Of a DNA stretch of 64,000 nt, positions 25,858 through 34,434 are shown piece by piece. The position numbers were made by a program, and so were the translations under genes. Under the pieces are notes generated by a model. The model made no database searches and was not told the origin of the DNA. It was given only the letters and a program-made list of their open reading frames with translations. Each line of letters begins with the position of its first letter. Position 1 is the stretch's first letter. The stretch is from Anaerolineales bacterium (GTDB taxonomy: Bacteria > Chloroflexota > Anaerolineae > Aggregatilineales > J027): positions 1,736,001 to 1,800,000 of the forward strand of contig JACKCI010000001.1 of the NCBI GenBank assembly GCA_020634155.1, written 5' to 3'.

Positions 25858-28038
25858 CTAAGGCACATAAATACGATAAGAAACGGTTAGGTTGTTGGCC
25901 CCATCGCGGTTATCAATCCGCAGGAAGCCATAATAGCCCTCCTCGGTGATAACGGCGAAAAGATTGCCCGGTTGGGGATTGCCATAATTGGTGCTGGTGG
26001 CAAAGGTCGCTACCTGTCCATAGTGGGCGGTCTCGAAGGTCTCACCGACAACGAAGCCAATGCGGGCCGCACCGGGTACCATCGTCAAGGTGCCACCGTC
26101 CCAACTCAAGTCCACATTAGGGCCATAGAGGTTGAGGGATTGACCCGGCACCAAAGCCGATTGGGTCAAGATGGCGACTTGACGGTCAACCTTGTAAGCC
26201 ATCGTGTAGATGTTGTTGGTCTCACCAGCCGCGCCTTCAAAGACTTCATTATTCAAATCCACGACAAAGGCTTGGTCAGGGACATAGCCCGTTTGGATAA
26301 TGGTGGCGGTGAGGGTGGTGGTCACCGATTGGCCTGCTGCCAAACCACCCAAATTTTGGGCCGAGTAAATTTCACCGGGGCGGAAACTGGCCGCTACCGC
26401 AAAGCCACCGGCATCAGCACCGCCTTGGTTACGGACGGTCACAGTGGCAGTCAAGGGTGCGCCTGCAACGGGTTGGCTCGGTGAAAGGGTGACGCTGGTG
26501 ATAATTAAGTCAGCATCTTGCGGCACTTGGGTTGGGGCAGGCGTCGGCGTAGCAGGGTCAGGGATGAGCGGCAATAAGCCCACCAGATTACCCGGATCGA
26601 AGATGTCGAGGAATTCAGCAGTGGCCCAACCGACCTGCCCTTGGTACTGGATGAAATACCACGAGAAATCGCCATTACGACCAGAGATGGTGACTTGATC
26701 GCCTCGGTCAAGTTGGAACACGCGGTCGTACTGAGTCCCCGGTCCTGAACGCACATTCAAGGCCGCTGAGGTCACGGTACCCGTCACCACGCTAGGCGTT
26801 GCGCTAGGAGCAGGACTAGCCGTAAAGGTAGGAGCCAAGGTTGGGGTGGTAGCGGCAACAGGCGGGTTGACGGGCGTCACGCCAAAATCGGCACGTTGGA
26901 TGCCATTATCATAGGCCGCAACAGCCTGAGCGCCACCGAAGCCTGTCAACTCGTAGACCAAGACGGTACGCGAAAGGATGCGATTGCCATAGAAAGCGGG
27001 GTTGATGGGGCCGCGCACCAGATTTTGCGAACTGAATTGGGGCAGAAGTTGGCGGATGATATTGGGCGCAGGGCCACCGTTGGCAATCACACGGCTGAGG
27101 GCATAGAACGAGTCATAGCTGGCGACGGATAGTGCGCCGGGAGCCGCGCCAAATTGCCCCACATAATTGGCAATGAATTGGCTACCTACCGGGTCATTTG
27201 CGCCGAATGTCCATGTATCGGCACCAAGGACGCCCGCTACCAATTGGCTATCAAAACCGACCACATCAAGGGAGCGCTGGGCATTGCGATAGACAAAACG
27301 TCCACCATAGCCACGACTACGCAGGTCGCCCATGATAGTGACAGCATCTTCAGGGGTGCTGTAGATGACGACGGCAGATGGATTGGTCTGGGGCAGATTC
27401 TGGATGTTGCCAAGGATGTCATTGCTGCTAGCAACTTGAATAATCTGGAGGGGCTGGCTACCAAGTTGAGTCAGTGCCGTGTTGAAACTCTCGACGTTGG
27501 TGCTGAAATCGAGACCAACCTGCACCACGACCACTGAAGTGGCGCTGGCGCTGCCGAGCAGATAACGAGCCAAGGCACTGTCATAGTCACGCTCTGGAGC
27601 AACCAAGCCAAAAAGGTTGAAGTTAGGGTCTTGGCCTTGCAAGACGGCTTCCGGTACGACGGCTAGAATTGGAACAGCAGCGCTGGATAAGGCCTCGATA
27701 TTGGGTGTTAACATCTCAATCGAATCTGGCCCAAAGATGGCGGTCACTTGTTGGGTGATAAGGGCTTGCACTGCGCTTGGCACGGCATCTGGGGAGTCCA
27801 CGTCAGAATAGATGACCTCAAAGGCATAGGTTACACCATTGGGGCCATCAACCCCGCCCACGCTGTTGATTTCATTGACCGCCAACTGCAACCCACGTGC
27901 AAGGTCGCTGTTGGATTTGCCAATGTAACCAATGCGGAGGGTGGTGGTGGCTTGGTCGGTGGGACGGGCTAAAGCTTGGCCGCCAACCACCAATCCAAGG
28001 ATGAGCAGGATAACGATAAGTAAACGTTGTTTAACCAT
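25858..28038 (-). CDS. Exported periplasmic-binding-type receptor with SH3b and CARDB-like modules
   Basis: 726 residues. A signal peptide (1-25) precedes a type I periplasmic binding fold of the branched-chain amino-acid receptor kind (34-390, starting LRIGYIGKSNSDLARGLQLA). A Thr/Pro linker is followed by a bacterial SH3 domain (421-480, LNVRSGPGTQYD), a second linker, a CARDB-like beta domain (509-615) and an unassigned beta-rich end (620-726). SH3b and CARDB modules usually attach proteins to the cell wall or matrix. No ABC permease or ATPase gene is nearby, and there is no lipobox, so it may be a wall-attached ligand receptor rather than a transporter part. Terminator and divergent gene lie on either side. 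Confidence 0.88.
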   Translation of the reverse strand: MVKQRLLIVILLILGLVVGGQALARPTDQATTTLRIGYIGKSNSDLARGLQLAVNEINSVGGVDGPNGVTYAFEVIYSDVDSPDAVPSAVQALITQQVTAIFGPDSIEMLTPNIEALSSAAVPILAVVPEAVLQGQDPNFNLFGLVAPERDYDSALARYLLGSASATSVVVVQVGLDFSTNVESFNTALTQLGSQPLQIIQVASSNDILGNIQNLPQTNPSAVVIYSTPEDAVTIMGDLRSRGYGGRFVYRNAQRSLDVVGFDSQLVAGVLGADTWTFGANDPVGSQFIANYVGQFGAAPGALSVASYDSFYALSRVIANGGPAPNIIRQLLPQFSSQNLVRGPINPAFYGNRILSRTVLVYELTGFGGAQAVAAYDNGIQRADFGVTPVNPPVAATTPTLAPTFTASPAPSATPSVVTGTVTSAALNVRSGPGTQYDRVFQLDRGDQVTISGRNGDFSWYFIQYQGQVGWATAEFLDIFDPGNLVGLLPLIPDPATPTPAPTQVPQDADLIITSVTLSPSQPVAGAPLTATVTVRNQGGADAGGFAVAASFRPGEIYSAQNLGGLAAGQSVTTTLTATIIQTGYVPDQAFVVDLNNEVFEGAAGETNNIYTMAYKVDRQVAILTQSALVPGQSLNLYGPNVDLSWDGGTLTMVPGAARIGFVVGETFETAHYGQVATFATSTNYGNPQPGNLFAVITEEGYYGFLRIDNRDGANNLTVSYRIYVP

Positions 28039-28120
28039 ACGGTTTATACCCCTTTCATAGCATGAGAACTCAAGTTAAACTGTGACTACCTATAAAAACG
28101 TATCGGAGGACATCCCCCGC

Positions 28121-29194
28121 ATGAAAAGTGTACGGCGTTTTATTCATGGCGGTTTATTGTTGGCGCTGTTGGTGGCCTTGATGCCAGTTAGCGCCCAAGC
28201 ACCAGCGACAGCAACCCATATTTTTACATGGCGACCCGCAGCGCTCACGCTTGAATATCCCGCCGAGTGGCAAGCTGGTGTTTATGAAAGCGTCTCATTC
28301 TTAACCAGCAGTCCAGATGGCTATACTAAAGCAGTCAACGGCGATATGCCAGAAGAACCAGCCATTGCTTTTTATTATTATCCAGCAACCGCTAGTTTGG
28401 AACCTGACGCGCTCTTAGCGATACTCTTCCCCACAGACACCGCTCCAACTACGGGAAGTATCGGCGGCACCACCACGACTCAAGTCAACTTTGTGGACGC
28501 AGCCACTGACCAGCATATTCTGGCGATTGCCTTTCGGTCACCTGCGACCCGCCATGCGATGGTATTGGCGGCCATTACCCCTAGCGCGGCATGGGAGGAG
28601 TTTCAACCTGCACTCACCAGCCTACTAGGTAGCGCTCAATTTTACATTGATAGCGCGGCCCTTGCCCTCTTTGATACACAAGTTCAATTTGAGTATAGCA
28701 ACACATGGGCGCAAGCCACCAATGGACAAGTAGTGGTAGCGGCCCCAACTACGGCGGATGCGGAGGCAGTGCTGGCTGGCGACCTTGCAACGCCCTTTGT
28801 CCGCGCTCAGTTGTTAACACCTAGCGGGATTGGGGTGGATGCCAGCGACCCAGCCGCCGCCGAGACGATTTTATTGCGTTTTGCAGGACTACCTGAAGAA
28901 GAGATTGAGATTTTGACACGTTTCGCATGGGCTGAAGGGATGCCTGCTGCGTCAGCATGGCTAGAGTTGGATGGGGTACGCTTGGCATTGGTGGCGGTGG
29001 TGCATGAAGATACCGCGCTGCTGATCGGCGGAGGTGCGCCTGTTGAGCAATGGGAACAGGTACGGGCGCAGGTATTTGCGGGAATTAATCTGACGACTTT
29101 TGCAGAAACTTTCGCCACCGATGACTTGACAACATTAATTACAGGTACGAGTATCAACGAGACCACTCGCCGCTTCGGGATGGTAATCGACTAA
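28121..29194 (+). CDS. Secreted protein, 357 residues, N-terminal domain shared with the DsbA-like gene downstream
   Basis: A signal peptide (about 1-26, with VSAQA cleavage) is followed by IFTWRPAALTLEYPAEW (34-50), which matches TFVWPEAGLTLPYPDGW in the product of the gene at 29719. This opening resembles PsbP/LpqN-type extracytoplasmic domains, and a second copy may start near residue 185 (LFDTQVQFEYSNTWAQA). The ATG at 28121 is chosen because GGAGG lies 10 bases before it and the signal peptide begins there; a longer frame from 28082 adds 13 unlikely residues. No catalytic residues are seen. Function unknown. Confidence 0.78.
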   Translation: MKSVRRFIHGGLLLALLVALMPVSAQAPATATHIFTWRPAALTLEYPAEWQAGVYESVSFLTSSPDGYTKAVNGDMPEEPAIAFYYYPATASLEPDALLAILFPTDTAPTTGSIGGTTTTQVNFVDAATDQHILAIAFRSPATRHAMVLAAITPSAAWEEFQPALTSLLGSAQFYIDSAALALFDTQVQFEYSNTWAQATNGQVVVAAPTTADAEAVLAGDLATPFVRAQLLTPSGIGVDASDPAAAETILLRFAGLPEEEIEILTRFAWAEGMPAASAWLELDGVRLALVAVVHEDTALLIGGGAPVEQWEQVRAQVFAGINLTTFAETFATDDLTTLITGTSINETTRRFGMVID

Positions 29195-29443
29195 AGCAGC
29201 TTACTCAACGGGGATTCACGGTCTCCGTTGAGTGCAAGGGGGAGGTTACTCGTGATAAACTGAATTATCACTGGGTTACCGTGTTTCTGTAATACAGCAT
29301 ATTACCAACGAAAACGCAGAGACCTCGCTTTGCGCCCTTCAGCGAGTGGCAGAAAAGCCGATTCTATATCGGCGTTCTCATCTGCATTTAATCTTTTTTC
29401 GCTATTGTAGGGGTACTAGCCAATTTGTATGGAGGACATGAAG
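29195..29443. other. Intergenic region with several hairpins, no clear gene
   Basis: 249 bases without a convincing protein. ACTCAACGG (29203-29211) pairs with CCGTTGAGT (29225-29233) but has no T-run. Further on, CTCGCT/AGCGAG (about 29332-29350) and GCCGAT/ATCGGC (about 29354-29370) form short stems, and CTTTTTTC lies near 29392. It could hold a structured leader of the small gene at 29444 or a small RNA; neither is shown. Confidence 0.35.
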
Positions 29444-29611
29444 ATGAGCGCGTCTAAGCAATCCACTCACCGTATGCCAGCTATGCAAGGCACCAAACAC
29501 ACGCAACAACCACAGCAGAAAAAGCAGAAACCACTCAAGCGTCTTGTGTTTGATCGAACAATAATAGAGGATATTCATTTTGATCGTGTCAAAGGCATTG
29601 CAGGTGGCTAG
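29444..29611 (+). CDS. Small basic protein, 55 residues, unknown, C-terminal Gly-Gly
   Basis: GGAGG at 29431-29435 sits 8 bases before the ATG at 29444, giving 55 residues; ATGs at 29429 and 29438 are too close to it or overlap it. The first 34 residues are Gln/Lys/His-rich and probably disordered (HTQQPQQKKQKPLKRL). The rest, LVFDRTIIEDIHFDRVKGIAGG, looks more structured and ends in Gly-Gly. A strong terminator follows 22 bases after the stop, so it has its own transcript. No relative is recognised and no modifying enzyme adjoins it. Confidence 0.6.
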   Translation: MSASKQSTHRMPAMQGTKHTQQPQQKKQKPLKRLVFDRTIIEDIHFDRVKGIAGG

Positions 29612-29632
29612 ACCGATTCAGTGGCCTCTAGT

Positions 29633-29672
29633 AGACGGTAGACACGCCCATGCTAGTCTACCGTCTTTTTGT
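29633..29672 (+). terminator. Terminator after the 55-residue gene
   Basis: AGACGGTAGAC (29633-29643) pairs exactly with GTCTACCGTCT (29656-29666) over 11 base pairs, followed by TTTTTG. Confidence 0.92.
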
Positions 29673-29681
29673 TTGGGCACC

Positions 29682-29690
29682 TGCTATAAT
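29682..29690 (+). promoter_or_regulatory. Extended -10 promoter TGCTATAAT of the DsbA-like gene
   Basis: TGC plus a perfect TATAAT (29685-29690) lies 29 bases before the ATG at 29719, with AAAGGAG in between. The -35 region falls in the preceding terminator and is poor, as expected for extended -10 promoters. Confidence 0.75.
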
Positions 29691-29718
29691 TCAATTCACT
29701 CAATCAAAGGAGAACCTC

Positions 29719-30798
29719 ATGCGGAACATCTTAAAAATGCTGGCAGTGGTGCTGGCTCTTGGCGTGGTGACCATTGGTGTTGCTAGTGCCCAACCTCATA
29801 CTGAACTCACCAATACCTTCGTATGGCCGGAAGCGGGCTTGACCCTACCCTATCCCGACGGCTGGGGATTTATCAATGACTCAAATTTTGATTTTGTTCT
29901 CGTTGAGCCAACGCAAAATGTGAGCTTTATTGGCCTGCAAAGCGGCTCATTCGCCCCCGATATTGAGACGCTAGAGGACATGATGCGCTATATTGTGGAT
30001 ACCGACGCTGATAACCTAGTGGAAATCACACTTGGCGACGCTGAAGCATGGCGGCTAGACATTGAGAATGAAGGCGGTAAGACGACTGTAGTTGGCTTTT
30101 CTCCCGGTGAGAAGCGGGTCGCCCTCTTAATTCTGTACACCGATAACACCGCCGATTGGGGAAGCGTCTACGAAGAGGTCATTGCTGGCACGACGGTTGA
30201 ACCCTTGGCACTTGACCATGAATTGCTGAATAGCCAGATGCAAACCAATTTTGAGGCAGATGGCAGCTTAACAGTTGGTGACCCCGAAGCTCCCATGGTC
30301 ATTGTTGAGTTCATGGATTTTTCCTGTGGTCATTGTGCCAGCTTCAATCATAGCCTTGATCGCTTGGTGCAGGATTATGTGATGACAGGCAAGGCCCGCC
30401 TGACTTACAGTGTTTTGACCTTTGTAGGTGGTCCCTTCTCTGAATCAGCGGGGACTGCACAGTATTGTGCAGCAGAACAGGGCTTTGGTTGGGATATGCA
30501 CACGATGCTCTTTCGTGAATATGAGACCAAAGGCGCACAAACGGCCTATACCGCCGATAATATCGTCGCAGCAGTGGCGGATAGCGGCCTTGATGTCGAT
30601 ATCGCTGCATTTGAAACCTGCCTGAGCAACACCAAAACCGAGCAATTTGAGGCGAATGGTGCATGGGCAGATGAAATGGAAGTCACAGGCACCCCAACAG
30701 CCTTCTATGGCACCAACACCGATGAACTCACGCTGCTGCAAACCCGTGCCTTGCTGTCAATTTACGATTTGTTAGATGCAGTGGAAGTTAGCGAATAA
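29719..30798 (+). CDS. Secreted DsbA-like thiol oxidoreductase with PsbP/LpqN-like N-terminal domain
   Basis: 359 residues from the ATG at 29719, which has AAAGGAG 7 bases upstream. The open frame from 29650 runs through a terminator and is not the start. A signal peptide (1-24) precedes a domain (33-165) shared with the gene at 28121, then a DsbA-type thioredoxin domain (about 188-350) with DFSCGHCASF (Cys203, Cys206) and the cis-proline loop VTGTPTAFY (Pro326). A further pair, Cys250 and Cys301, could form a structural disulfide. The thioredoxin part resembles the DSBA-like domain of bacterial protein-folding oxidoreductases acting outside the membrane. No DsbB or VKOR partner is in the window. 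Confidence 0.88.
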   Translation: MRNILKMLAVVLALGVVTIGVASAQPHTELTNTFVWPEAGLTLPYPDGWGFINDSNFDFVLVEPTQNVSFIGLQSGSFAPDIETLEDMMRYIVDTDADNLVEITLGDAEAWRLDIENEGGKTTVVGFSPGEKRVALLILYTDNTADWGSVYEEVIAGTTVEPLALDHELLNSQMQTNFEADGSLTVGDPEAPMVIVEFMDFSCGHCASFNHSLDRLVQDYVMTGKARLTYSVLTFVGGPFSESAGTAQYCAAEQGFGWDMHTMLFREYETKGAQTAYTADNIVAAVADSGLDVDIAAFETCLSNTKTEQFEANGAWADEMEVTGTPTAFYGTNTDELTLLQTRALLSIYDLLDAVEVSE

Positions 30799-30819
30799 AC
30801 GCTAATCTGACACCACCTA

Positions 30820-30843
30820 GGGGGGAGGTCAGCGGCCTCCTCC
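30820..30843 (+). terminator. Terminator-like hairpin after the DsbA-like gene
   Basis: GGGGGAGG pairs with CCTCCTCC around TCAGCGG (one G-T pair). The run after it, TGATGATTTTC, is weak in T, so termination efficiency is uncertain. Confidence 0.45.
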
Positions 30844-30912
30844 TGATGATTTTCCCCTCAGATTTGATGACATTCGGTCATTGGCAAAGCTGCCTAAAAC
30901 GCCTATCTTAAA

Positions 30913-30918
30913 TATAAT
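30913..30918 (+). promoter_or_regulatory. -10 hexamer TATAAT upstream of ilvE
   Basis: A perfect TATAAT lies 53 bases before the ilvE ATG. No -35 or TG extension is clear. An imperfect palindrome, ATGAC/GTCAT around 30868-30882, lies upstream and could bind a regulator. Confidence 0.5.
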
Positions 30919-30971
30919 TAAAGTCACTACAGCTTTACGCTTAAAAATTCAATGTGTAGAGAGGATTGTCG

Positions 30972-31916
30972 ATGGCGATCAAGAATGCTTCTGAATGGGT
31001 ATGGCTATCTGGCGAATTTGTGCCTTGGGATCAAGCAACGGTGCATGTAAGCGTGCATGGCCTGAACTACGGCAGCACGGTGTTTGAAGGTATCCGCGCT
31101 TATGAGACCCCCGACGGCCCCGCCATCTTTCGTTTAGCCGACCATATGCGTCGCTTCATGTTTAGCTGCAAAGTCGCCCGTCTCGATGATGGGATGATTT
31201 TTACCCAAGAAGAACTTGAACAAGCCTGTATCGAATTGGTTGACCGCAATCAACACAATGCCTGCTATATCCGCCCATTGGCCTTTCGAGACAGCGAGAC
31301 GCTGGGTCTCAATGGGGCAGGCCAAAAGACCCAAGTAACCGTCTACTCTGTAAATTGGGGGCGATATCTTGGGGAAAAAGGTATTGATGAGGGGGTTGAT
31401 GTTGCTATCACCAGTTGGCGGCGGGTAGCCTCCAGCACCATGGCGAAGATTGGTGGTCAGTATATCAATAACCAACAAATCTCAATGGAAGCCCGTCGGC
31501 ATGGCTATGCGGAGGGGATTGCACTGGATGCTGAGGGCAATATCTCCGAAGGGGCAGGTGAGAATCTGTTCCTTGTGATTGATGGAGAAATCTATACTCC
31601 ACCTGTAGCAGCCAGCATTTTGCTGGGGATTACCCGCGACTCGGTGGTGACCATTGCCAATGATTTAGGCGTGACCATCCATCAGCAGGTGATGCCGCGC
31701 GAAATGCTTTATATGGCGGATGAAGTCTTTATGACAGGCACCGCCGCTGAGATTACCCCAATCCGCAGTGTTGATGGGATTGTCGTTGGCGCAGGCAAGC
31801 CCGGCCCTGTTACCAAGGCCATCCAAAAAGAATTTTTCGGGATTGTGAATGGCAAGATTGATGACCGTTATGGGTGGTTGACGCACGTCCGCCAAGCCCT
31901 CCCCCAAGCTGAATAA
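30972..31916 (+). CDS. ilvE: Branched-chain amino-acid aminotransferase
   Basis: 314 residues, fold type IV PLP enzyme. SVHGLNYGSTVFEGIRAYET opens the fold, the PLP lysine is Lys159 in MAKIGGQYINN, and EARRHGYAEGIALD with ISEGAGENLF is the IlvE signature. It transfers amino groups between glutamate and the 2-oxoacids of valine, leucine and isoleucine. I use the ATG at 30972, with GAGG 7 bases before it, rather than the TTG at 30966. It is monocistronic, between a promoter and a terminator. D-amino-acid aminotransferase is a related possibility, but the motifs fit IlvE better. Confidence 0.93.
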   Translation: MAIKNASEWVWLSGEFVPWDQATVHVSVHGLNYGSTVFEGIRAYETPDGPAIFRLADHMRRFMFSCKVARLDDGMIFTQEELEQACIELVDRNQHNACYIRPLAFRDSETLGLNGAGQKTQVTVYSVNWGRYLGEKGIDEGVDVAITSWRRVASSTMAKIGGQYINNQQISMEARRHGYAEGIALDAEGNISEGAGENLFLVIDGEIYTPPVAASILLGITRDSVVTIANDLGVTIHQQVMPREMLYMADEVFMTGTAAEITPIRSVDGIVVGAGKPGPVTKAIQKEFFGIVNGKIDDRYGWLTHVRQALPQAE

Positions 31917-31933
31917 CGCTGAATGAACCCAAC

Positions 31934-31966
31934 AAAAAAGGGCCGAGCGCATGTCTCGACCCTTTT
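31934..31966. terminator. Bidirectional terminator between ilvE and the protease gene
   Basis: AAAAGGG-C-CGAG pairs with CTCG-A-CCCTTTT around a seven-base loop. The A-run and T-run let it serve both converging genes. Confidence 0.85.
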
Positions 31967-31984
31967 AGCTTGCATGGCTATCGG

Positions 31985-33679
31985 CTACTGCAACGGACGG
32001 GTGACAATCTCGTTTTGATAGACCGCAATCTCAAGGTCTTGATTGAGTTCAATGCTGCCTAATTGCAAGAAGCCACTCCCGCAATCCTCAACGCGGATGT
32101 CATAGGTACCCGGCTCTAATTGCCATTGGAAATAGAAGTTCGGGTTAAGGACTTCGCCTTCATCAAGGTTGTCATCTCCCCATGTGGTCTCGGCTGCGGC
32201 ATTGAAATAGATATTGCAGAGTTCAAAGCCAGAGTAGTTTGAGACCCGCCACGCAAATGTGGTAGACGATGGGGTCTCGGCACCGTCTTCAAGGGGTACT
32301 ACCGACACGCGATTGGCAAAGATTTGGACATCGACGGGGCGCGAGGCATCAATGTTGTATTGCTCTAGCTTATTGCCAAAACAATCCCAAACCTGTACGT
32401 CATAGACCCCCGGTTCAATCTCCCACTGATAATAGAAGCCATTTTCTAGCGGGTCACCCTCGGTCTGGTCAGGCCCCCATGAGGTATCCTCGGTACCACT
32501 GAAGTGAATCTTGCAGAGTTCAGTCTCCGAGAAATTGGTGATACGCCACGCGATATTGAGAGGGGCGGGCGGAGCGTTGTTGTTGGTAGGGTCGGTGCCA
32601 GAACCCGTTGAGCTAAACTCAGCAGTCAAGTTATAGGTGCCAGAGGTGCTACCGTTTTCGAGACCATAGCGGGTAGCAACCACACTAAAGGTACCTGCCT
32701 CAGCAAAGGTATAGACCACCCGGGCATCTTTGCCAACCCAGTTGTCATTCTCTACCAACACCTCGGACAGGTCTTCGGTCAAGATACCCACCAAGGGGTC
32801 CAGATTGCCACCTGTGGCCCGCATAGTCACAGTAGCGGTCGTGCCTGCTTCAATATTGAGCGTCCAAATTTCATAATAGGTGTTGTTATCAAGGCTACCC
32901 TCGACCTCTTGGACGTTTTCATTAGAGGCAGTTGGGATGTTGCCTTCAGGCTCATCGACATTAGAAGGATTGTCAGTTGTCGAAGGGGTTTGTCCCGCAG
33001 GTGGGCCGTAGAGTGATTGAATGGCAGCAATGTCATCGGGGCCAATGGCTTTGGCGAAGCCAGCATAGGCATACATGATGGCATCAGTAAACTCGCTGTG
33101 GTCAAGGCCGATACCGTGCCCGATTTCATGGGTGGCAGCCAAAATCAGGTCAAACTCGCCTTGGTCACCAATCGTCCATGGCTCAGTGTCGTCAATGAAC
33201 ATGTCGCCACCGTAACGGGGGAAGTAGTTGTAAGCCAAGACACCACCGGGTTGACCCAATACGCCATCAGGGTCGTTATCCGTCCATGTCACTTCAATAT
33301 CGGCTTCGGATACGTCGGCAACTTCGGTGAACACAAGAGCCGAGACCAACTCCCAGTTATGGAAAGATTGGCGGATGGCTTCACGGGCTTGCTGACAGTC
33401 CAACTGACTGGGACAATTATGAAAATAATAAGTTAGGTCGGTTTTATCCCAAGGGTCGCGGAGTGAATAGGCCATCGCCCCACCCGCAAAGGGTTCGGGA
33501 TAATAGTCAAAAACAGGAACAACCCCTTTGTCGTCTTGTTGACCGCCACCATCTTGCGCCAAAGCGACTTGGGGAGTGTTGGTGAGAGCAAAGGCTACCA
33601 CCAAATTGATAGCAACGAGAACAGCCAAGCCAAGCCATACCCGCCATTTAAAATTGGATGTGTGCTGTGTTTGAAGCAT
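31985..33679 (-). CDS. Exported matrixin-like metalloprotease with PPC-type domain and two C-terminal repeats
   Basis: 564 residues. A signal or anchor segment (15-35) precedes a matrixin-like catalytic domain (about 70-228) with HEIGHGIGLDH (His184, His188, His194, Glu185) and Met202 as the Met-turn. A PPC-like beta domain follows (about 258-356). Two repeats close the protein, 376-460 and 475-564; each starts AWR(I/V)(T/S)N and has a Cys pair 44-45 residues apart (389/433 and 488/533), likely disulfides. Matrixins cleave extracellular proteins. No propeptide Cys-switch is obvious. Minus-strand GGTGGAG precedes the ATG. Confidence 0.9.
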   Translation of the reverse strand: MLQTQHTSNFKWRVWLGLAVLVAINLVVAFALTNTPQVALAQDGGGQQDDKGVVPVFDYYPEPFAGGAMAYSLRDPWDKTDLTYYFHNCPSQLDCQQAREAIRQSFHNWELVSALVFTEVADVSEADIEVTWTDNDPDGVLGQPGGVLAYNYFPRYGGDMFIDDTEPWTIGDQGEFDLILAATHEIGHGIGLDHSEFTDAIMYAYAGFAKAIGPDDIAAIQSLYGPPAGQTPSTTDNPSNVDEPEGNIPTASNENVQEVEGSLDNNTYYEIWTLNIEAGTTATVTMRATGGNLDPLVGILTEDLSEVLVENDNWVGKDARVVYTFAEAGTFSVVATRYGLENGSTSGTYNLTAEFSSTGSGTDPTNNNAPPAPLNIAWRITNFSETELCKIHFSGTEDTSWGPDQTEGDPLENGFYYQWEIEPGVYDVQVWDCFGNKLEQYNIDASRPVDVQIFANRVSVVPLEDGAETPSSTTFAWRVSNYSGFELCNIYFNAAAETTWGDDNLDEGEVLNPNFYFQWQLEPGTYDIRVEDCGSGFLQLGSIELNQDLEIAVYQNEIVTRPLQ

Positions 33680-33742
33680 ATCTCCACCTCATGATAAACT
33701 CATCTGACTTAAACATTGTAGGCAAAACCACACACCGCGCAA

Positions 33743-34423
33743 CTAGAGGGCAGCGTTGCCCGCAATTTCACCCATAGCTTCAACGTTCATTAGGCTCAAT
33801 TGGTTCCCAATACGGGTGATATACCCTCTCCCAACCCATTCATTGAGGATGGCATTCAGCGCTCCCATATCAAGACCAGCGGCCCGCGCCATCTGTTGCA
33901 GGCGGACGTTAATCGAGATCGGGCCTGTGGCGTTGTCGGCCATCAACAAGACGAGGTTGGCAAGACGTGCCTCTGGGCTACCCAAGGCAAATTCGTGCAT
34001 CAGCAGGTTGACGCGATGGAGACGCTTACTAAGGACGGTTAAGATGGTCATGGTCATGGCAGGGTGCTGGTTCATGAGGGTGGTTAAAGCGGCGTAGGTA
34101 ATTTCTACCAGCACACAATCCGAAACAGCGACAACCTTCACCGTGCGGGGTTCTTGGGCAAACATCGACATCTCGCCGATGATTTCATAAGGGCTAAAGG
34201 TTGCTAGGACAATATCTTCGCCTGTGTCGTAATGGCGGATGACGTGCAGTTGACCATCCTCAATGAGATAAAAGGCGGGCGAATCATCGCCCTGATGGAA
34301 CAATGATTCGCCTGCATGAATATCGACTTGGTGGCACTGTAGGGCCAAGTTATTGAGTAAGTCTTGGGGAAGGTCTTGGAAAATCGGGATTTCACGAAGA
34401 TGTTGGGCAGTGACGGCGGTCAT
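33743..34423 (-). CDS. Crp/Fnr-family transcriptional regulator
   Basis: 226 residues. An N-terminal cyclic-nucleotide-binding fold (about 10-125) has GESLFHQGDDSPAFYLIEDGQ and SPYEIIGEMSMF; the equivalent of the phosphate-binding loop is altered (EPRTVKVVA), so cAMP binding is not assured. No Fnr-type cysteine cluster is seen. A dimer helix leads to a winged helix-turn-helix (about 170-215, QQMARAAGLDMGALNAIL). The gene follows the 477-residue membrane protein by 11 bases and is probably co-transcribed. Targets are unknown. Confidence 0.88.
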   Translation of the reverse strand: MTAVTAQHLREIPIFQDLPQDLLNNLALQCHQVDIHAGESLFHQGDDSPAFYLIEDGQLHVIRHYDTGEDIVLATFSPYEIIGEMSMFAQEPRTVKVVAVSDCVLVEITYAALTTLMNQHPAMTMTILTVLSKRLHRVNLLMHEFALGSPEARLANLVLLMADNATGPISINVRLQQMARAAGLDMGALNAILNEWVGRGYITRIGNQLSLMNVEAMGEIAGNAAL

Positions 34424-34434
34424 GATGTCCCCTT

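Noticed and set aside
29650..29718. Upstream extension of the DsbA-like gene to 29650
   Set aside because: It would start within a terminator stem, lacks a ribosome binding site and precedes the promoter.
25146..30822. A shared 14-base string GACACCACCTAGGG at 25146-25159 and 30809-30822
   Set aside because: Several exact 14-base matches are expected by chance in 64 kb, and the two copies have different surroundings.
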